Positions 47,486 through 57,499 of a stretch of DNA of 64,000 nucleotides are shown one piece after another. Position 1 is the stretch's first letter; each line of letters opens with the position of its first letter. The DNA lies in assembly GCF_016924655.1 (NCBI RefSeq), contig NZ_JAFFJU010000002.1, forward strand, positions 186,001 to 250,000, in the 5' to 3' direction. The stretch comes from Sphingomonas arenae (GTDB taxonomy: Bacteria; Pseudomonadota; Alphaproteobacteria; Sphingomonadales; Sphingomonadaceae). The notes under the pieces were generated by a model. That model was not told where the DNA came from. It saw only the letters and a program-made list of their open reading frames with translations, and searched no databases. The translations under genes and the position numbers were made by a program.

Positions 47486-49372
47486 ATGGGTGATTTCGAT
47501 CCCCGAGTGGCAGCGACGGAACGGCGTTTGGCGGACAAGTCAGACTTCGTGCTGGGTGGCCTCACCGTCAGGCCTTCGTACCTGTCAGTCCAAAGGGACG
47601 GCATCCACCGGGAGATGCAGCCCCGTGTCATGTGTGTCCTCCAAACGCTCGCTGAGGCGAGGCCGCACCCCGTCACGAGGGAGCAGTTGTTCGAGCACTG
47701 CTGGGACGGAAGGGTCGTCAGCGACGATGCCCTGAACCGGTGCATCCTCCAGTTGAGGCACCTAACCCAGGAGTTCTCGCCCCCGCCATTCGAGATCAAA
47801 ACGGTGCCGCGAGTCGGCTATCGCCTGATCGAGAACCCGCAGCTTGCTGACGCGACTCCGATCACGGAAGCGCCCCCGCCGACTCGGCGATCTCCTTTCC
47901 GGGCGTGGGTTGGAGCCATTACGGCCATCGTCTTCGCCGTGAGCGTCGCTTGGCTGGTCGCCCTCCCCAACGCAAGCTCGGCCGGGCCCAATGTCCCCCG
48001 CATCTTGGTCGTGGGCAGCGATGGTTCGGATGCATCGAACCGCATGTCGGGTGAGGTTAGGGACATGGTGTCCGCCTTGCCGCCAGGCCAGGGAAGCGCG
48101 GTGGACCTGCTTGGCCCTTCATCGGGGTCGCAGGGAAGGCCTGATTACCTCCTCGAAGTCGTTGCTCCCAAGGCGGGCACGCAAGAAGCCCGGGCGGCGC
48201 TTCTGTCGGCGACCGACCGAAAGGTGCTCTGGTCGGCTCGGTTCAGGAGCGATCGTGTTTCGACGTCAGATCTGATCGAGCGGATCTCCTATGCGGTGGC
48301 AGGAGCGCTCGCGTGCGCGCCGGGCAAGCGTGACGCTCCCCAACGCCTAAGTGAATATGTGGCCGCTTGCACCGCCCTCACCACCATTGGCTACGATCCG
48401 ATGAGCAGCGTGCAAGTTCTGCGTCAGGTCGTGACAGACTCGCCGAGGTTCCTTCCAGGGTGGGCTAGCCTGCTTCAGGCGGAACTCGACTCGCTGACCC
48501 TTGTTACCGCTCCTCGCGCCGACCGCATGCGCCTCGACCTCGCCCGCCACGCAGAAGAAGCTCTACGGCTCAAGCCGAACCTCGCAGAGGCGCTGATTGC
48601 GCGCGCAAGGCTGACCCCTATGACAAGACAGGCGGAGCGCCTGAAGTTGCTCGAAGCGGCAGTCGTCAGCAATCCGGACCATGCCATTGCCAGGCTGGCG
48701 CGGTCCGAATTCCTCTTCTCGGTGGGGCTGGTAAACGATTCCGTGCAGGACACCCAGGCGGCCGTACGACTTGCCCCGGCGTCCCTGAGGGTGCGCCTCA
48801 GCTACGTTTACAGCCTGGCCACGGCAGGTCACTTGCAAGCCGCCTTTTCAGAGCTCGCGAAGGTCGAACGGTTGTGGCCCGGTCTGCGCGATATCGACGA
48901 AGCACGCCTTCTTCTGGAGCTTCGCTACGGAGATCCGAAGCGCGCCGAAGCGCTACTGGAAGCCGGCTCCGTAGAACTCGGCGCGGCAGTCCTGCTTAAA
49001 CCCTACCTCAAGGCCCGCCTTGAGCCCTCCGCCCCGAACGAGGAAGTCGCGCTCAGCACTGGACGCAACTTGGTTCAGCAATATCCGGAGACCATCAGCG
49101 CCCACCTGCAGGCGCTCGCGGCCTTCGATCGGCGCGACGAGTTGTTCGACCTTCTGTCGCGCGGCAATATCGGAGACCCCGAGGGGGTCACGGATGTCAT
49201 TTTCCGGCCGACCTTCACCGCCGTTCACCGCGATCCGCGGTTCATGCAGGTTGCAAAGCGCTTCGGACTGCTTGCATTCTGGCGGGAGAGTGGCCGCTGG
49301 CCGGATTTCTGTCTTGCGCCCGATCTGCCTTATCGCTGCGATGTCGAGGCTGCGAGGCTGATGCGGGGTTAA
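47486..49372 (+). CDS. CadC-like membrane transcriptional regulator with TPR periplasmic domain
   Basis: 628 residues. Residues 18-115 form an OmpR-type winged helix (MQPRVMCVLQTLAEARPHPV, DDALNRCILQLRHL, EIKTVPRVGYRL), 138-160 a single membrane helix (AWVGAITAIVFAVSVAWLVA), and the rest a periplasmic part with an adenylate-cyclase-like/TolB-like region and TPR-type helices (EEALRLKPNLAEALIARARL, AAVVSNPDHAIARLARSEF). It would sense an envelope signal and act on DNA directly. It faces away from the cupin gene. The ligand is unknown. Confidence 0.85.
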   Translation: MGDFDPRVAATERRLADKSDFVLGGLTVRPSYLSVQRDGIHREMQPRVMCVLQTLAEARPHPVTREQLFEHCWDGRVVSDDALNRCILQLRHLTQEFSPPPFEIKTVPRVGYRLIENPQLADATPITEAPPPTRRSPFRAWVGAITAIVFAVSVAWLVALPNASSAGPNVPRILVVGSDGSDASNRMSGEVRDMVSALPPGQGSAVDLLGPSSGSQGRPDYLLEVVAPKAGTQEARAALLSATDRKVLWSARFRSDRVSTSDLIERISYAVAGALACAPGKRDAPQRLSEYVAACTALTTIGYDPMSSVQVLRQVVTDSPRFLPGWASLLQAELDSLTLVTAPRADRMRLDLARHAEEALRLKPNLAEALIARARLTPMTRQAERLKLLEAAVVSNPDHAIARLARSEFLFSVGLVNDSVQDTQAAVRLAPASLRVRLSYVYSLATAGHLQAAFSELAKVERLWPGLRDIDEARLLLELRYGDPKRAEALLEAGSVELGAAVLLKPYLKARLEPSAPNEEVALSTGRNLVQQYPETISAHLQALAAFDRRDELFDLLSRGNIGDPEGVTDVIFRPTFTAVHRDPRFMQVAKRFGLLAFWRESGRWPDFCLAPDLPYRCDVEAARLMRG

Positions 49373-49514
49373 GTCGGGGAGCCCGCTCCCACTGAACGTG
49401 TCCGTCCCGTTGCTTCTTAGAGCCGAATTCGAGGTCGCTGGCGCATGGCATTGAAGCGGCAGCCAGGAGCCCCAAATGGAGATCTCTGGCCGCGGGCTAG
49501 CTGTTGCCGAGGCG

Positions 49515-49644
49515 GCGTCGGCGCCCTTTCCCCCAGGGACGAGTCCACTCCCCCGAGTGCTCAAGAGTGCGCGCGGAGAGATGAGCTGCTTTGGACCCTG
49601 CCCCAACGTGGCGGTGCTGTCCCGCCATTCCGAAGGCGAAATCC
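49515..49644 (+). pseudogene. Decayed fragment of a bacterial sugar transferase gene
   Basis: This stretch of the 337-base gap between two genes matches the end of the sugar transferase gene of 45565-45699. From 49571 to 49644 about 59 of 74 bases agree. Translated, ARGEMSCFGPCPNVAVLSR corresponds to LRGEMSWIGPRPEAEVLSR in the intact enzyme; LPRVLKSARGEMS matches LPQVFNILRGEMS. Upstream, GTCGGCGCCC is shared but five bases are missing between it and GCGCGGAGAG, a frameshift. Both ends are degenerate. It is a relic of an older or paralogous copy. The rest of the gap (49373-49514 and 49645-49709) shows nothing clear. Confidence 0.75.
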
Positions 49645-49709
49645 ACCAGCAGAACGGGCCGGTAGTACAACGGTGCCTGAGGCACGACAGGGAGCCGGAC
49701 CAGGCAAGC

Positions 49710-51476
49710 TCAGGCTTCGGCTGCTCCGTAGTCGGACGGCGTTCGACGCCGCTTTTCTTCGCTTCGATTATTGAGGGACTGCCGGATGCGATCGAGCAGT
49801 TCCGAACGGCGGTACGGCTTCCCAAGCACATCCTGAGCATTGCGCATGGGCCCGGACACAACCAGTTCTTCGTTGTAGCCCGTGGTCATCAGAATCGCGA
49901 TCTCGGGATCTCTCGAGGCAATTTCTTCCGCGAGCATCAAGCCGTTCATTCCCCCTGGCATCACCAGATCGGTGAAGAGGAGGTCGTAAGTCCCGGGTCC
50001 GGCCTGCTCGAAAACGCGCAGAGCCAGTTCGCCGCTCTCGGCCGTGGTGACGCGGTAGCCGGCTGCAATCAGGATTTCTGTGGCGAGTTCCAGAACCTCC
50101 GCACTGTCCTCGACCACAAGGATATGCTCGGCATCGGAGCTCCGCACTTCGGTGGCCATGACCGCGCTCACATAGCGGCTGCTCTTCTCCTCGGCTTCCT
50201 GCAGATGGGAAATGGGGAAGAGCAGGCGGATCAGCGTTCCCTCGTCCAGGCGACTTTCGATTTCGAGCCGCCCACGCGACTGCTGCACGAAACCGCTCGC
50301 CATTGCGAGGCCGAGCCCGGTGCCCTTGCCTTCCTTCTTGGTGGTGAAGAACGGTTCCGTCGCACGCTCAGCGACCTCAGGAGCCATTCCGGTACCCTCG
50401 TCCCGGACCTCCAGCACCACATAGTCGCCAGAACTCAGCTGACGGGCCGCGGCGTCGCCGTTCAGGTGCATCTGCCGGGTGGATATCGTCACCGTGCCCC
50501 CGCCAGGCATGGCATCCTTTGCATTCATGATGATGTTGAGCAGCGCCATCTCCAGCTGCTCGGGATCCACCATCACCTTGGGCAATCGGCGCCGAAGATT
50601 CAGCTGAAGGTCGACCGAGGAGCCGAGCGAGCTTTCGATTACCTCCACGAAACTGGTCACGAGCGTGGTCAGGTCGGTAGGCTTGGGCTCCAGCCGGCTC
50701 TTGCGCGCAAAGGCAAGCAACTGCCTCGTCAACTTCGCGCCACGGTCAGCCGCGGACCGGGCATTCTCGACGTAGCGCTTGGCGCGGTCCCCGTCGACGC
50801 ATGATGACAGCAGTTCCAGGTTGCCGTTCACCACTTGGAGAAGATTGTTGAAGTCATGCGCAAGACCAGCGGTCAGCTGGCCGATCGCCTCCATCTTCTG
50901 CGCCTGCCGGAATGCCAGTTCCGTGTTGCGACGCCGGGTGACGTCTAACTGGCTGGCGAACTGGTAGGCGAGATTCCCAGCACTGTCGTAGACCGGGCCA
51001 ATGAACAGGGCATTCCAGAAGGGCGTGCCATCCCGCTTGTAGTTGAGGATTTCCGCAGCCACGGAGCGACCCTGCTGCACCGCCTCACGAATCTCGCTGA
51101 CCGTCTCGCGGTCGGTGTGTGCGCCTTGAAGGAAGCGGCAATTCCGGCCGAGGATCTCGCCTTCCTCGTAGCCGGTCAGGTCCAAGAAGGCCTTGTTCGC
51201 GAACACGATTGGATTGTCGTGTTGGTTCGGATCCGTAAGGATCATCGGCATCCGGGTCATTTCGATGGCGGCGAAAAATACGTTGCCGCGCTCGTCCAGT
51301 CCCGGATGCGTGATGACGCTCTCGCGCCAATGGTTCAGGCCCTGCGAGTTGCCGATGGTATCGGGTTCCAAAAGGTCGATGGTGCCTGCGGCCGGAACGC
51401 CGCGGCTCTGCCCGCCTCCCTCGACATCGTCAGCCTTTGCCGGGTCGCTCTCATTTGAGCGGAATTCACTATGCAA
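49710..51476 (-). CDS. LOV-domain blue-light histidine kinase with C-terminal receiver
   Basis: 588 residues. A LOV/PAS domain (about 65-180) holds GRNCRFLQG with Cys113 that forms the flavin adduct, plus the usual [12 protein letters not shown] and [16 protein letters not shown]. The kinase follows: His207 in [11 protein letters not shown]-box [17 protein letters not shown] and [11 protein letters not shown] receiver domain (about 450-570) has VVEDSAEV and Asp503 in [11 protein letters not shown]. It is a hybrid sensor for blue light. A TTG at 51476 with GAGG eight bases upstream is used. No separate response regulator lies beside it. Confidence 0.92.
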   Translation of the reverse strand: MHSEFRSNESDPAKADDVEGGGQSRGVPAAGTIDLLEPDTIGNSQGLNHWRESVITHPGLDERGNVFFAAIEMTRMPMILTDPNQHDNPIVFANKAFLDLTGYEEGEILGRNCRFLQGAHTDRETVSEIREAVQQGRSVAAEILNYKRDGTPFWNALFIGPVYDSAGNLAYQFASQLDVTRRRNTELAFRQAQKMEAIGQLTAGLAHDFNNLLQVVNGNLELLSSCVDGDRAKRYVENARSAADRGAKLTRQLLAFARKSRLEPKPTDLTTLVTSFVEVIESSLGSSVDLQLNLRRRLPKVMVDPEQLEMALLNIIMNAKDAMPGGGTVTISTRQMHLNGDAAARQLSSGDYVVLEVRDEGTGMAPEVAERATEPFFTTKKEGKGTGLGLAMASGFVQQSRGRLEIESRLDEGTLIRLLFPISHLQEAEEKSSRYVSAVMATEVRSSDAEHILVVEDSAEVLELATEILIAAGYRVTTAESGELALRVFEQAGPGTYDLLFTDLVMPGGMNGLMLAEEIASRDPEIAILMTTGYNEELVVSGPMRNAQDVLGKPYRRSELLDRIRQSLNNRSEEKRRRTPSDYGAAEA

Positions 51477-51656
51477 CTCAGGAACCTCAGCACCGTTTCG
51501 GCCCGCCCCGGCAGCGCCGTTAGCGAAGGTTTCAGGCGATGGCTAGGTCTCTATCTTCCCCGATCGGGGCTCCCCGGGGATGAGCGCCAGAGCGCCCCTA
51601 AGGACTCGGATTGGACGTACTGGCGGAGCGCAAGGGCTAGCCTTAAAGCGGCCGCC

Positions 51657-53015
51657 ATGACTCACGACATCCAGATCGTCGGTGGCGGGCTTGCCGGTTC
51701 CGAGGCGGCGTGGCAGTTGGCCGAGGCCGGTCTGCGGGTGCGGGTCAGCGAGATGCGGGGCGGCGGGGACATGACGCCGGCGCACGAGACGGATCGGCTG
51801 GCCGAGATGGTCTGCTCCAACAGCTTTCGATCGGACGATGCGGAGAACAATGCCGTCGGACTGCTGCACCAGGAGATGCGGCGGCTGAACTCACTTGTAA
51901 TGCGTGCGGCCGACAAGCACCGGGTTCCCGCGGGCTCGGCTCTTGCCGTGGACCGCGACGGGTTCGCGCAGGAGGTCACCCAGGCGATTGGGCACCATCC
52001 GAACATCACGGTGGTCCGGGAACGTGTCGACACCCTCCCTGAAGGGCCGGCGATCATCGCCACCGGGCCGCTGACCGGGTCGAAGCTTGCCGAGGCGATC
52101 GCGGCGGAAACCGGGAGCGATGCCCTCGCCTTCTTCGATGCCATCGCACCGATCGTGCATCGGGACAGCATCGACATGTCCGTCTGCTGGATGGCGGCCC
52201 GCTGGGACAAAGGGGGCAAGGATTACATCAACTGCCCGCTGACGAAGGAGCAATATGAAGCCTTTGTCGCCGCGCTGAACGCGGGTGAGAAGACCGAGTT
52301 CAAGGAGTGGGAGAAGGACACGCCCTATTTCGAGGGCTGCATGCCGATCGAGGTCATGGCCGAGCGGGGGGTCGAGACGCTCCGTTACGGTCCCTTGAAG
52401 GGGGTCGGCTTGGATGACCCGCGAACGGGGCGGTGGCCGCATGCCGTGGTGCAGCTTCGCCAGGACAATGCGCTCGGCACCTTGTGGAATATGGTCGGGT
52501 TCCAGACCAAGCTGAAGCATGGCGAGCAGGTGCGCATCTTCCGGACCATCCCCGGTCTTGAGAATGCCGAGTTCGCGCGGCTGGGCGGCATCCACCGCAA
52601 CAGCTTCATTCGCTCGCCAGAGCTGCTCGACAGTGAGCTGCGGCTCAAGAGCAGGCCGAACATCCGGTTCGCCGGTCAAATAACCGGCTGCGAGGGCTAT
52701 GTCGAAAGCGCGGCGATCGGCTTGCTGGCAGCCTTGTTTGCGGCCGCGGAGCTGGGCGGCAGGAGTATCCCAGCACCGCCCCCTGAAAGCGCGATGGGCG
52801 CCCTGCTGGGGCATATCACCGGGGGCGCGGAGGCCGAGACGTTCCAGCCGATGAACGTCAACTTCGGGCTGATGCCGCCTATCCCCGGGCGCACCCGGAA
52901 AGCCGAGCGAAAGAAGATGTATACCGATCGTGCGCGGGAGCGGTTCGGGGAGTGGCTGAGCGCGATGGTGCCGAGCGCTCGCCCCGCCCTAGTCCACGAG
53001 GTCGACGTCGCCTGA
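51657..53015 (+). CDS. trmFO: Methylenetetrahydrofolate-tRNA (uracil-5-)-methyltransferase
   Basis: 452 residues. [20 protein letters not shown] is the FAD site; [25 protein letters not shown] (key part CSNSFRSDD) is the TrmFO (GidA-related) hallmark with the catalytic Cys, and [18 protein letters not shown] the C-terminal signature. It makes m5U54 in tRNA with methylenetetrahydrofolate. ATG 51657 starts the FAD motif; the longer ORF from 51471 is not conserved. The 3' end overlaps the BLUF gene by 27 bases. Confidence 0.95.
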   Translation: MTHDIQIVGGGLAGSEAAWQLAEAGLRVRVSEMRGGGDMTPAHETDRLAEMVCSNSFRSDDAENNAVGLLHQEMRRLNSLVMRAADKHRVPAGSALAVDRDGFAQEVTQAIGHHPNITVVRERVDTLPEGPAIIATGPLTGSKLAEAIAAETGSDALAFFDAIAPIVHRDSIDMSVCWMAARWDKGGKDYINCPLTKEQYEAFVAALNAGEKTEFKEWEKDTPYFEGCMPIEVMAERGVETLRYGPLKGVGLDDPRTGRWPHAVVQLRQDNALGTLWNMVGFQTKLKHGEQVRIFRTIPGLENAEFARLGGIHRNSFIRSPELLDSELRLKSRPNIRFAGQITGCEGYVESAAIGLLAALFAAAELGGRSIPAPPPESAMGALLGHITGGAEAETFQPMNVNFGLMPPIPGRTRKAERKKMYTDRARERFGEWLSAMVPSARPALVHEVDVA

Positions 53016-53411
53016 GATCGAAGCCGTCATGGCCACCAGGCGCTCTCCAACGGCTGGCGGGAGCGCTTCGGGCAGCGCGGTCCGGAGGCGCTGCTGTGCC
53101 TCACGGTAGCGCGATTTCACCCGCACCAGTTCCATGGTCCAGTCCGGAAAGAACCGCTCCTGGATCTCGCGCTGGTCCCGGATCTCCACGCCCGAGTGCC
53201 GGCGGTCACGGCGGAGGCGCTCCACCAGATCGTCGATGGCCTGCGTCGATCCTTCAACGACCTGCATGAAGTGCGTGCCGTTGAACACCAGAAGACCCGT
53301 GATTCCTTCGATGGCGTTCTGCTCGCGCGCAGACCGGAGGATATTCTCGACGTCCTCACTCGTGAGATCGAGGCTGGCGAGGCTGGTGTAAGTGAGGGAT
53401 TTCAAAGTCAT
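52989..53411 (-). CDS. BLUF-domain blue-light sensor
   Basis: 140 residues, nearly all one BLUF domain. Key flavin contacts are present: Tyr8 in LTYTSLAS, Asn32 in [13 protein letters not shown] and Gln50 in [10 protein letters not shown], with [11 protein letters not shown] completing the fold. After residue 95 comes a helical tail ([17 protein letters not shown]) but no output domain, so it should act by protein contact. ATG 53411 has GGGAG eight bases upstream. It is convergent with trmFO. Confidence 0.93.
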   Translation of the reverse strand: MTLKSLTYTSLASLDLTSEDVENILRSAREQNAIEGITGLLVFNGTHFMQVVEGSTQAIDDLVERLRRDRRHSGVEIRDQREIQERFFPDWTMELVRVKSRYREAQQRLRTALPEALPPAVGERLVAMTASISGDVDLVD

Positions 53412-53493
53412 GGAACGCTCCCACTCGCGGGGATCGTCATGAAGCCCACGAGCGAGCAGTAGCATCAAATGGCTCGAAAACCCAAATTCTGCC

Positions 53494-53943
53494 TCAGCCG
53501 CAGGCGCAGGCTGCCTTCCTTTTGGACGGCTTCGGCGCAGTCGTCGCGAACTCGGCGGGAGTAAGGAAACCGGACCGGTCTGCGTCGGCAGAGCCGAACT
53601 TGTCGACAGTCTTGGCCGCCCATTCGTCGAAGCTGAGCGCGCCGTTGCCGTTCTTGTCGAGCTTGGCGAAGGCCTTGCGCCGCGGCTCGAACAATTCGGC
53701 CGCCGTGATCCGCCCGTCGTCGTCCTTGTCGGCCCGTGCGAAGCGCTTCTGCTCGCGGGACTTGGGGCTCGCTTCCGGTGCGCGAAGGACCGAGCGCGCG
53801 CTTGGAGCGGCAATCACCGGTGCAGGACCGGCCAGGGCTGGAGCTGCGGGCAAGGTCGGCTCCTGCGCTTTACCCTGCCAGAGAAGAAACGCTCCGGTCA
53901 TCATCAGAAAACACGCCGCCACGCCGGCAAAGAAGCGCATCAT
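53494..53943 (-). CDS. EF-hand protein with signal anchor
   Basis: 149 residues. An N-terminal hydrophobic segment (FFAGVAACFLMMTGAFLLW) acts as signal or anchor, then a Pro/Ala-rich linker, then three EF-hand loops: DKDDDGRITAAE, DKNGNGALSFDE and DADRSGFLTPAE, each with the Asp/Glu ligands for calcium. The tail KRKAACACG is basic and ends in Cys residues. It is a periplasmic calcium-binding protein of unknown task. ATG 53943 has GGGG eight bases upstream; ATG 53958 is an alternative. Confidence 0.87.
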   Translation of the reverse strand: MMRFFAGVAACFLMMTGAFLLWQGKAQEPTLPAAPALAGPAPVIAAPSARSVLRAPEASPKSREQKRFARADKDDDGRITAAELFEPRRKAFAKLDKNGNGALSFDEWAAKTVDKFGSADADRSGFLTPAEFATTAPKPSKRKAACACG

Positions 53944-54014
53944 GCGCAACCCCCTCATACTCGCATGGATTCGGCCGGCGGGTGGTCGCGGCTTCGCCCA
54001 GCGGCGTCAACGGT

Positions 54015-54536
54015 CTAGAGCTTCCCGCTCCATCGGTGACGGAGGATTGTCCAGGAGCGTTGCGGGGTTGCCTCAGGCTCCGGCGGCCAGCCGCGCCGCT
54101 GGTCGCGTAAGGCGAGCGCGGTCAGGGCCGTGAGTGGTCGAGCCCGGCGATCGAAACGGCCGAAGGATTCCGGTTCGCCGAGCCAGTGGCGCTCCCCGGT
54201 CCGCCGCGCGAGGTCGACGCCGGCCCAGGCGCGGCCCGCCGCGGCCATCTCTTCCTTGCTGCCGAGCAGGTCCGCGCCGATGCCGAACAGGAAAGCGCCG
54301 CGGTCGACAACGCGGTGCCAGTCCTGAACCTCTTCAAGCAGGGCCGCCCAGCCATCCTCCAGGCGTGCCAGGCGAGCGCCCGTGATACGGCGCGGCAGCA
54401 GTTCCCTGGCGACGGCTTGAAGCCGTGGCTCGGGCGGAGGAGGCGCCTCGTCCAGCTTCTGCAGGCTCTCCCGCCACCAGGCGAGCTTGATGGCCGCCAA
54501 AGCCGGCTGCGACGCCGTGAGCGTCACCTCTGCCAT
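54015..54536 (-). CDS. Squalene/phytoene synthase family protein, start uncertain
   Basis: The annotated part is 173 residues from the only ATG: TASQPALAAIKLAWWRESLQKLD matches the WWRE helix of the phytoene synthase family (key part KLAWWRESL). The same frame stays open upstream to at least 54635 and reads IERDRDLVRLHWPAELRGAF and DALFAIDDAMAEV, clearly the missing N-terminal helices, but contains no ATG, GTG or TTG up to a TGA inside pdhB. The true start may be a rare codon (ATC 54635 or CTG 54596) or the gene may be damaged. The DxxxD motifs of true synthases are not visible, so it may be an assembly-factor-like member. Confidence 0.7.
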   Translation of the reverse strand: MAEVTLTASQPALAAIKLAWWRESLQKLDEAPPPPEPRLQAVARELLPRRITGARLARLEDGWAALLEEVQDWHRVVDRGAFLFGIGADLLGSKEEMAAAGRAWAGVDLARRTGERHWLGEPESFGRFDRRARPLTALTALALRDQRRGWPPEPEATPQRSWTILRHRWSGKL

Positions 54537-54627
54537 GGCGTCGTCGATGGCGAACAGCGCGTCGAAGGCGCCCCGCAGCTCGGCCGGCCAATGCAGGCGG
54601 ACGAGGTCGCGGTCGCGCTCGATCGCC

Positions 54628-56025
54628 TCAGCGATAGCTGACGGCCTTCGCCGCCTGGACCACGTCGTCCGCCTTGATCAGCGCCAGCTTCTCGAGGTTG
54701 GCGGCATAAGGCAGCGGCACGTCGGCGTTCGTGACACGCATGACGGGGGCGTCGAGATCGTCGAAGCCTTCCTCCATCGCAATCGCCATGATCTCCGACG
54801 AGATGGAGCAGGCAGGCCAGCCTTCCTCGACCACCACCATGCGATTGGTCTTGGCGAGGCTCCGCAGCACCGTCTGCTTGTCGAGCGGCCGCAGCGTGCG
54901 CAGGTCGATGACCTCTGCGTCGATGCCCTGGGCCTCGAGCGCCTGTGCGGCTTCCAGCGCCACGCCAACCCCGATCGAGTAGCTGACGATGGTCACGTCC
55001 TTGCCGGGCCGCATGATGCGAGCCTTGCCGATGGGCAGGACGTAGTCGTCCACCTGCGGCACGTCGAAGCTGTGGCCGTAGAGCAGCTCGTTCTCGAGGA
55101 AGACAACCGGGTCCTCGGACCGGATCGCCGCCTTCATCAGGCCCTTGGCATCGGCGCTGTCGTAAGGCGCGATCACGATCAGGCCCGGAACGCTGGCATA
55201 CCAGGGACCATAGTTCTGGCTGTGCTGGGCAGCGACGCGGCTGGCCGCGCCATTGGGTCCGCGGAACACGATCGGACAGCGCATCTGCCCGCCCGACATG
55301 TAGTTGGTCTTCGCAGCCGAGTTGATGACGTGGTCGATTGCCTGCATGGCAAAATTCCACGTCATGAACTCGATCACGGGTCGGAGCCCACCCATCGCGG
55401 CCCCCGCCCCGAGGCCCGCGAAGCCATATTCGGTAATCGGCGTGTCGACGACGCGCTTGGGTCCGAACTCGTCGAGCAGGCCCTGGGTGACCTTGTACGC
55501 ACCCTGGTACTGTGCGACTTCCTCGCCCATGACGAAGACGCGCCCGTCGCGGCGCATCTCCTCGGCCATCGCGTCGCGCAGCGCCTCGCGGACCGTCGTG
55601 GCCTTCATCTCGGTCCCGGCAGGGACCTCCGGATCGGCGGCAACCTTGGGCGCCACGGTGAGCTGCTGCGTGCCGCTCTCCGGTGCCTGCTGCTGCTTCG
55701 GCAGTTCCACCGGCGAGGCCTGGGTCTGCTGGTCGGACGGGGTCGGGGCCGACGACTCCTGCGCTGGCGAAGAAGCCTCCCCGTTCTCCCCGTTCATGAC
55801 GGCGATCGCGGTGCCGACCTTCACTCCATCCGTTCCCTCGGGCACCAGGATGCGGGAGATCACGCCCTCGTCGACCGCCTCGAATTCCATCGTGGCCTTG
55901 TCGGTCTCGATCTCGGCCAGGATGTCGCCCGACTTCACCTCGTCGCCCTCCTTGACCAGCCACTTGGCGAGCGTGCCCTCCTCCATGGTCGGGGACAGGG
56001 CAGGCATCTTCAGCTCGACCGCCAT
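54628..56025 (-). CDS. pdhB: Pyruvate dehydrogenase E1 component subunit beta with N-terminal lipoyl domain
   Basis: 465 residues. Residues 1-78 form a biotinyl/lipoyl domain with [13 protein letters not shown] (Lys is lipoylated), then a Pro/Gln linker, then the E1-beta transketolase fold ([51 protein letters not shown]). This fused form is typical of Alphaproteobacteria. It joins with PdhA to decarboxylate pyruvate. Its ATG shares one base with the pdhA stop. The E2 and E3 genes are not in the window. Confidence 0.96.
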   Translation of the reverse strand: MAVELKMPALSPTMEEGTLAKWLVKEGDEVKSGDILAEIETDKATMEFEAVDEGVISRILVPEGTDGVKVGTAIAVMNGENGEASSPAQESSAPTPSDQQTQASPVELPKQQQAPESGTQQLTVAPKVAADPEVPAGTEMKATTVREALRDAMAEEMRRDGRVFVMGEEVAQYQGAYKVTQGLLDEFGPKRVVDTPITEYGFAGLGAGAAMGGLRPVIEFMTWNFAMQAIDHVINSAAKTNYMSGGQMRCPIVFRGPNGAASRVAAQHSQNYGPWYASVPGLIVIAPYDSADAKGLMKAAIRSEDPVVFLENELLYGHSFDVPQVDDYVLPIGKARIMRPGKDVTIVSYSIGVGVALEAAQALEAQGIDAEVIDLRTLRPLDKQTVLRSLAKTNRMVVVEEGWPACSISSEIMAIAMEEGFDDLDAPVMRVTNADVPLPYAANLEKLALIKADDVVQAAKAVSYR

Positions 56026-57077
56026 CAGTAGCGCTCCACCAACACGTCGGTCGCGAGCTCGGACGCATCCGGCTCCGGCGCGTCTTCAGCGAACTTGGCG
56101 GCTTCCACCACGATGTCCTTGATCTCCTTGTCGATGGCCTTCAGCTCGTCTTCCCCGACACCGAGCGCCAGGAGGTCCTTGCCGGCGCGGTCGATCGGGT
56201 CCTGGTTCTCGCGGTAGTTCTGCACTTCCTCGCGCGTCCGGTACTTGGCCGGGTCCGACATGGAGTGACCACGGTAACGATAGGTCTTGAGCTCGAGGAT
56301 GATCGGCCCCTTGCCGGAGCGCGTCCATTCCAGCGCCGTCTCGGCCGCGCCGCGGACCGCCAGCACGTCCATGCCGTCGACCTGGATGCCGGGGATCTGG
56401 AAGCTCTCGCCCCGCTTGTAGAAGTCCGGCTCGGAGGCGGAGCGCTCGACGCTCGTGCCCATGGCATAGTGGTTGTTCTCGATCGCGTAGATGACCGGCA
56501 GCTTCCACAACTCGGCCATGTTGAAGCTCTCGTAGACCTGTCCCTGGTTCGCAGCGCCGTCGCCGAAATAAGCCAGGCACACGCCGCCGTCCCCACTGTA
56601 CTGATGCTTGAAGGCCAGACCTGTGCCCAGGCTCACTTGCGCGCCGACGATGCCATGTCCGCCGTAGAAGCCATGCTCGACGCTGAACATGTGCATGGAG
56701 CCGCCCTTGCCCCTGGAAATGCCGGCAGCGCGGCCGGTCAACTCGGCCATGATCACCTTGGGATCGATGCCATAGGCCAGCATGTGGCCATGGTCGCGGT
56801 AGCCGGTGATGACGCTGTCCTTGCCGACCGTCATGGCCGACTGAAGGCCGACTGCCACCGCCTCCTGGCCGATGTACAGGTGGCAGAAGCCGCCGATCAG
56901 CCCCAGGCCGTATAACTGCCCCGCCCGCTCCTCGAAGCGGCGGATCAGCAGCATCTGCTTGTAAAAGCCGAGCAGCTCTTCCTTGCTCGCCTGATAGCGC
57001 TCCGGCTGGCGCGGACGCTCACGGTTCGGGGTGAGCGGAACGGCCTCTGCGGCCTTCTGTTTGGCGGAACGCGCCAC
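56025..57077 (-). CDS. pdhA: Pyruvate dehydrogenase E1 component subunit alpha
   Basis: 350 residues from GTG 57077, which has CGAGGTCACC upstream; the ORF reaches 57140 without conserved sequence. [17 protein letters not shown] is the E1-alpha entry, [17 protein letters not shown] with [12 protein letters not shown] forms the thiamine-diphosphate motif (GDG to NN), and [11 protein letters not shown] contains the phosphorylation-loop equivalent. It forms a heterotetramer with PdhB. Upstream, ftsB and an exostosin-like gene are on the same strand. Confidence 0.96.
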   Translation of the reverse strand: MARSAKQKAAEAVPLTPNRERPRQPERYQASKEELLGFYKQMLLIRRFEERAGQLYGLGLIGGFCHLYIGQEAVAVGLQSAMTVGKDSVITGYRDHGHMLAYGIDPKVIMAELTGRAAGISRGKGGSMHMFSVEHGFYGGHGIVGAQVSLGTGLAFKHQYSGDGGVCLAYFGDGAANQGQVYESFNMAELWKLPVIYAIENNHYAMGTSVERSASEPDFYKRGESFQIPGIQVDGMDVLAVRGAAETALEWTRSGKGPIILELKTYRYRGHSMSDPAKYRTREEVQNYRENQDPIDRAGKDLLALGVGEDELKAIDKEIKDIVVEAAKFAEDAPEPDASELATDVLVERY

Positions 57078-57172
57078 GGTGACCTCGTTTGGACAGGGAA
57101 TTCGGGCCGGGTCTATAGGAGCCTGCCCCGGGGGCGGCAATCGCTCAAACGGCGAAGCGAGCCGCCGGAAGA

Positions 57173-57487
57173 CTATTCAAGCGGGATGATCACCTCGTCC
57201 GGGCGCACCAGCCCCAGATCGCGCCGGACCAGTTCGTCCGCCATGTCGGGATCGGCCTTCTTGGGATCGAGCAAGGCGGAGCGGTGCTTCAGCTGCTGCC
57301 GTTCGGCATCAAGCTGCGCCAGTTCGGCTTTGCGCTGCTGCAGGTCGCGATGGTAGCCGCCCCAGGCCAGCAGCCCGTTCGGCCCCGCCACCGCATGTCC
57401 CGCGAAGGTGCCGATAATGGTCAGCGCGAGCGCCGGCATCGCCGCCCTGCGGATCAATCCAATGCTCTTGTGAGCTGCGCCTCCCAT
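57173..57487 (-). CDS. ftsB: Septum formation initiator FtsB/DivIC family
   Basis: 104 residues. One membrane helix (AMPALALTIIGTFAGHAV) is followed by a coiled coil (RDLQQRKAELAQLDAERQQL) and the C-terminal DPDMADELVRRDLGLVRPDE, the FtsB/DivIC signature. It links early and late divisome parts through FtsL and FtsQ. Location just before pdhA is common in Alphaproteobacteria. It is 12 bases after the exostosin-like gene and 95 bases before pdhA. Confidence 0.9.
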   Translation of the reverse strand: MGGAAHKSIGLIRRAAMPALALTIIGTFAGHAVAGPNGLLAWGGYHRDLQQRKAELAQLDAERQQLKHRSALLDPKKADPDMADELVRRDLGLVRPDEVIIPLE

Positions 57488-57499
57488 AAAGAGACAGAA

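Noticed and set aside
54487-56031. A 514-codon forward frame and a 514-codon reverse shadow frame over pdhB
   Set aside because: Both overlap pdhB, which has complete lipoyl and E1-beta domains; the shadows have no recognisable motifs.
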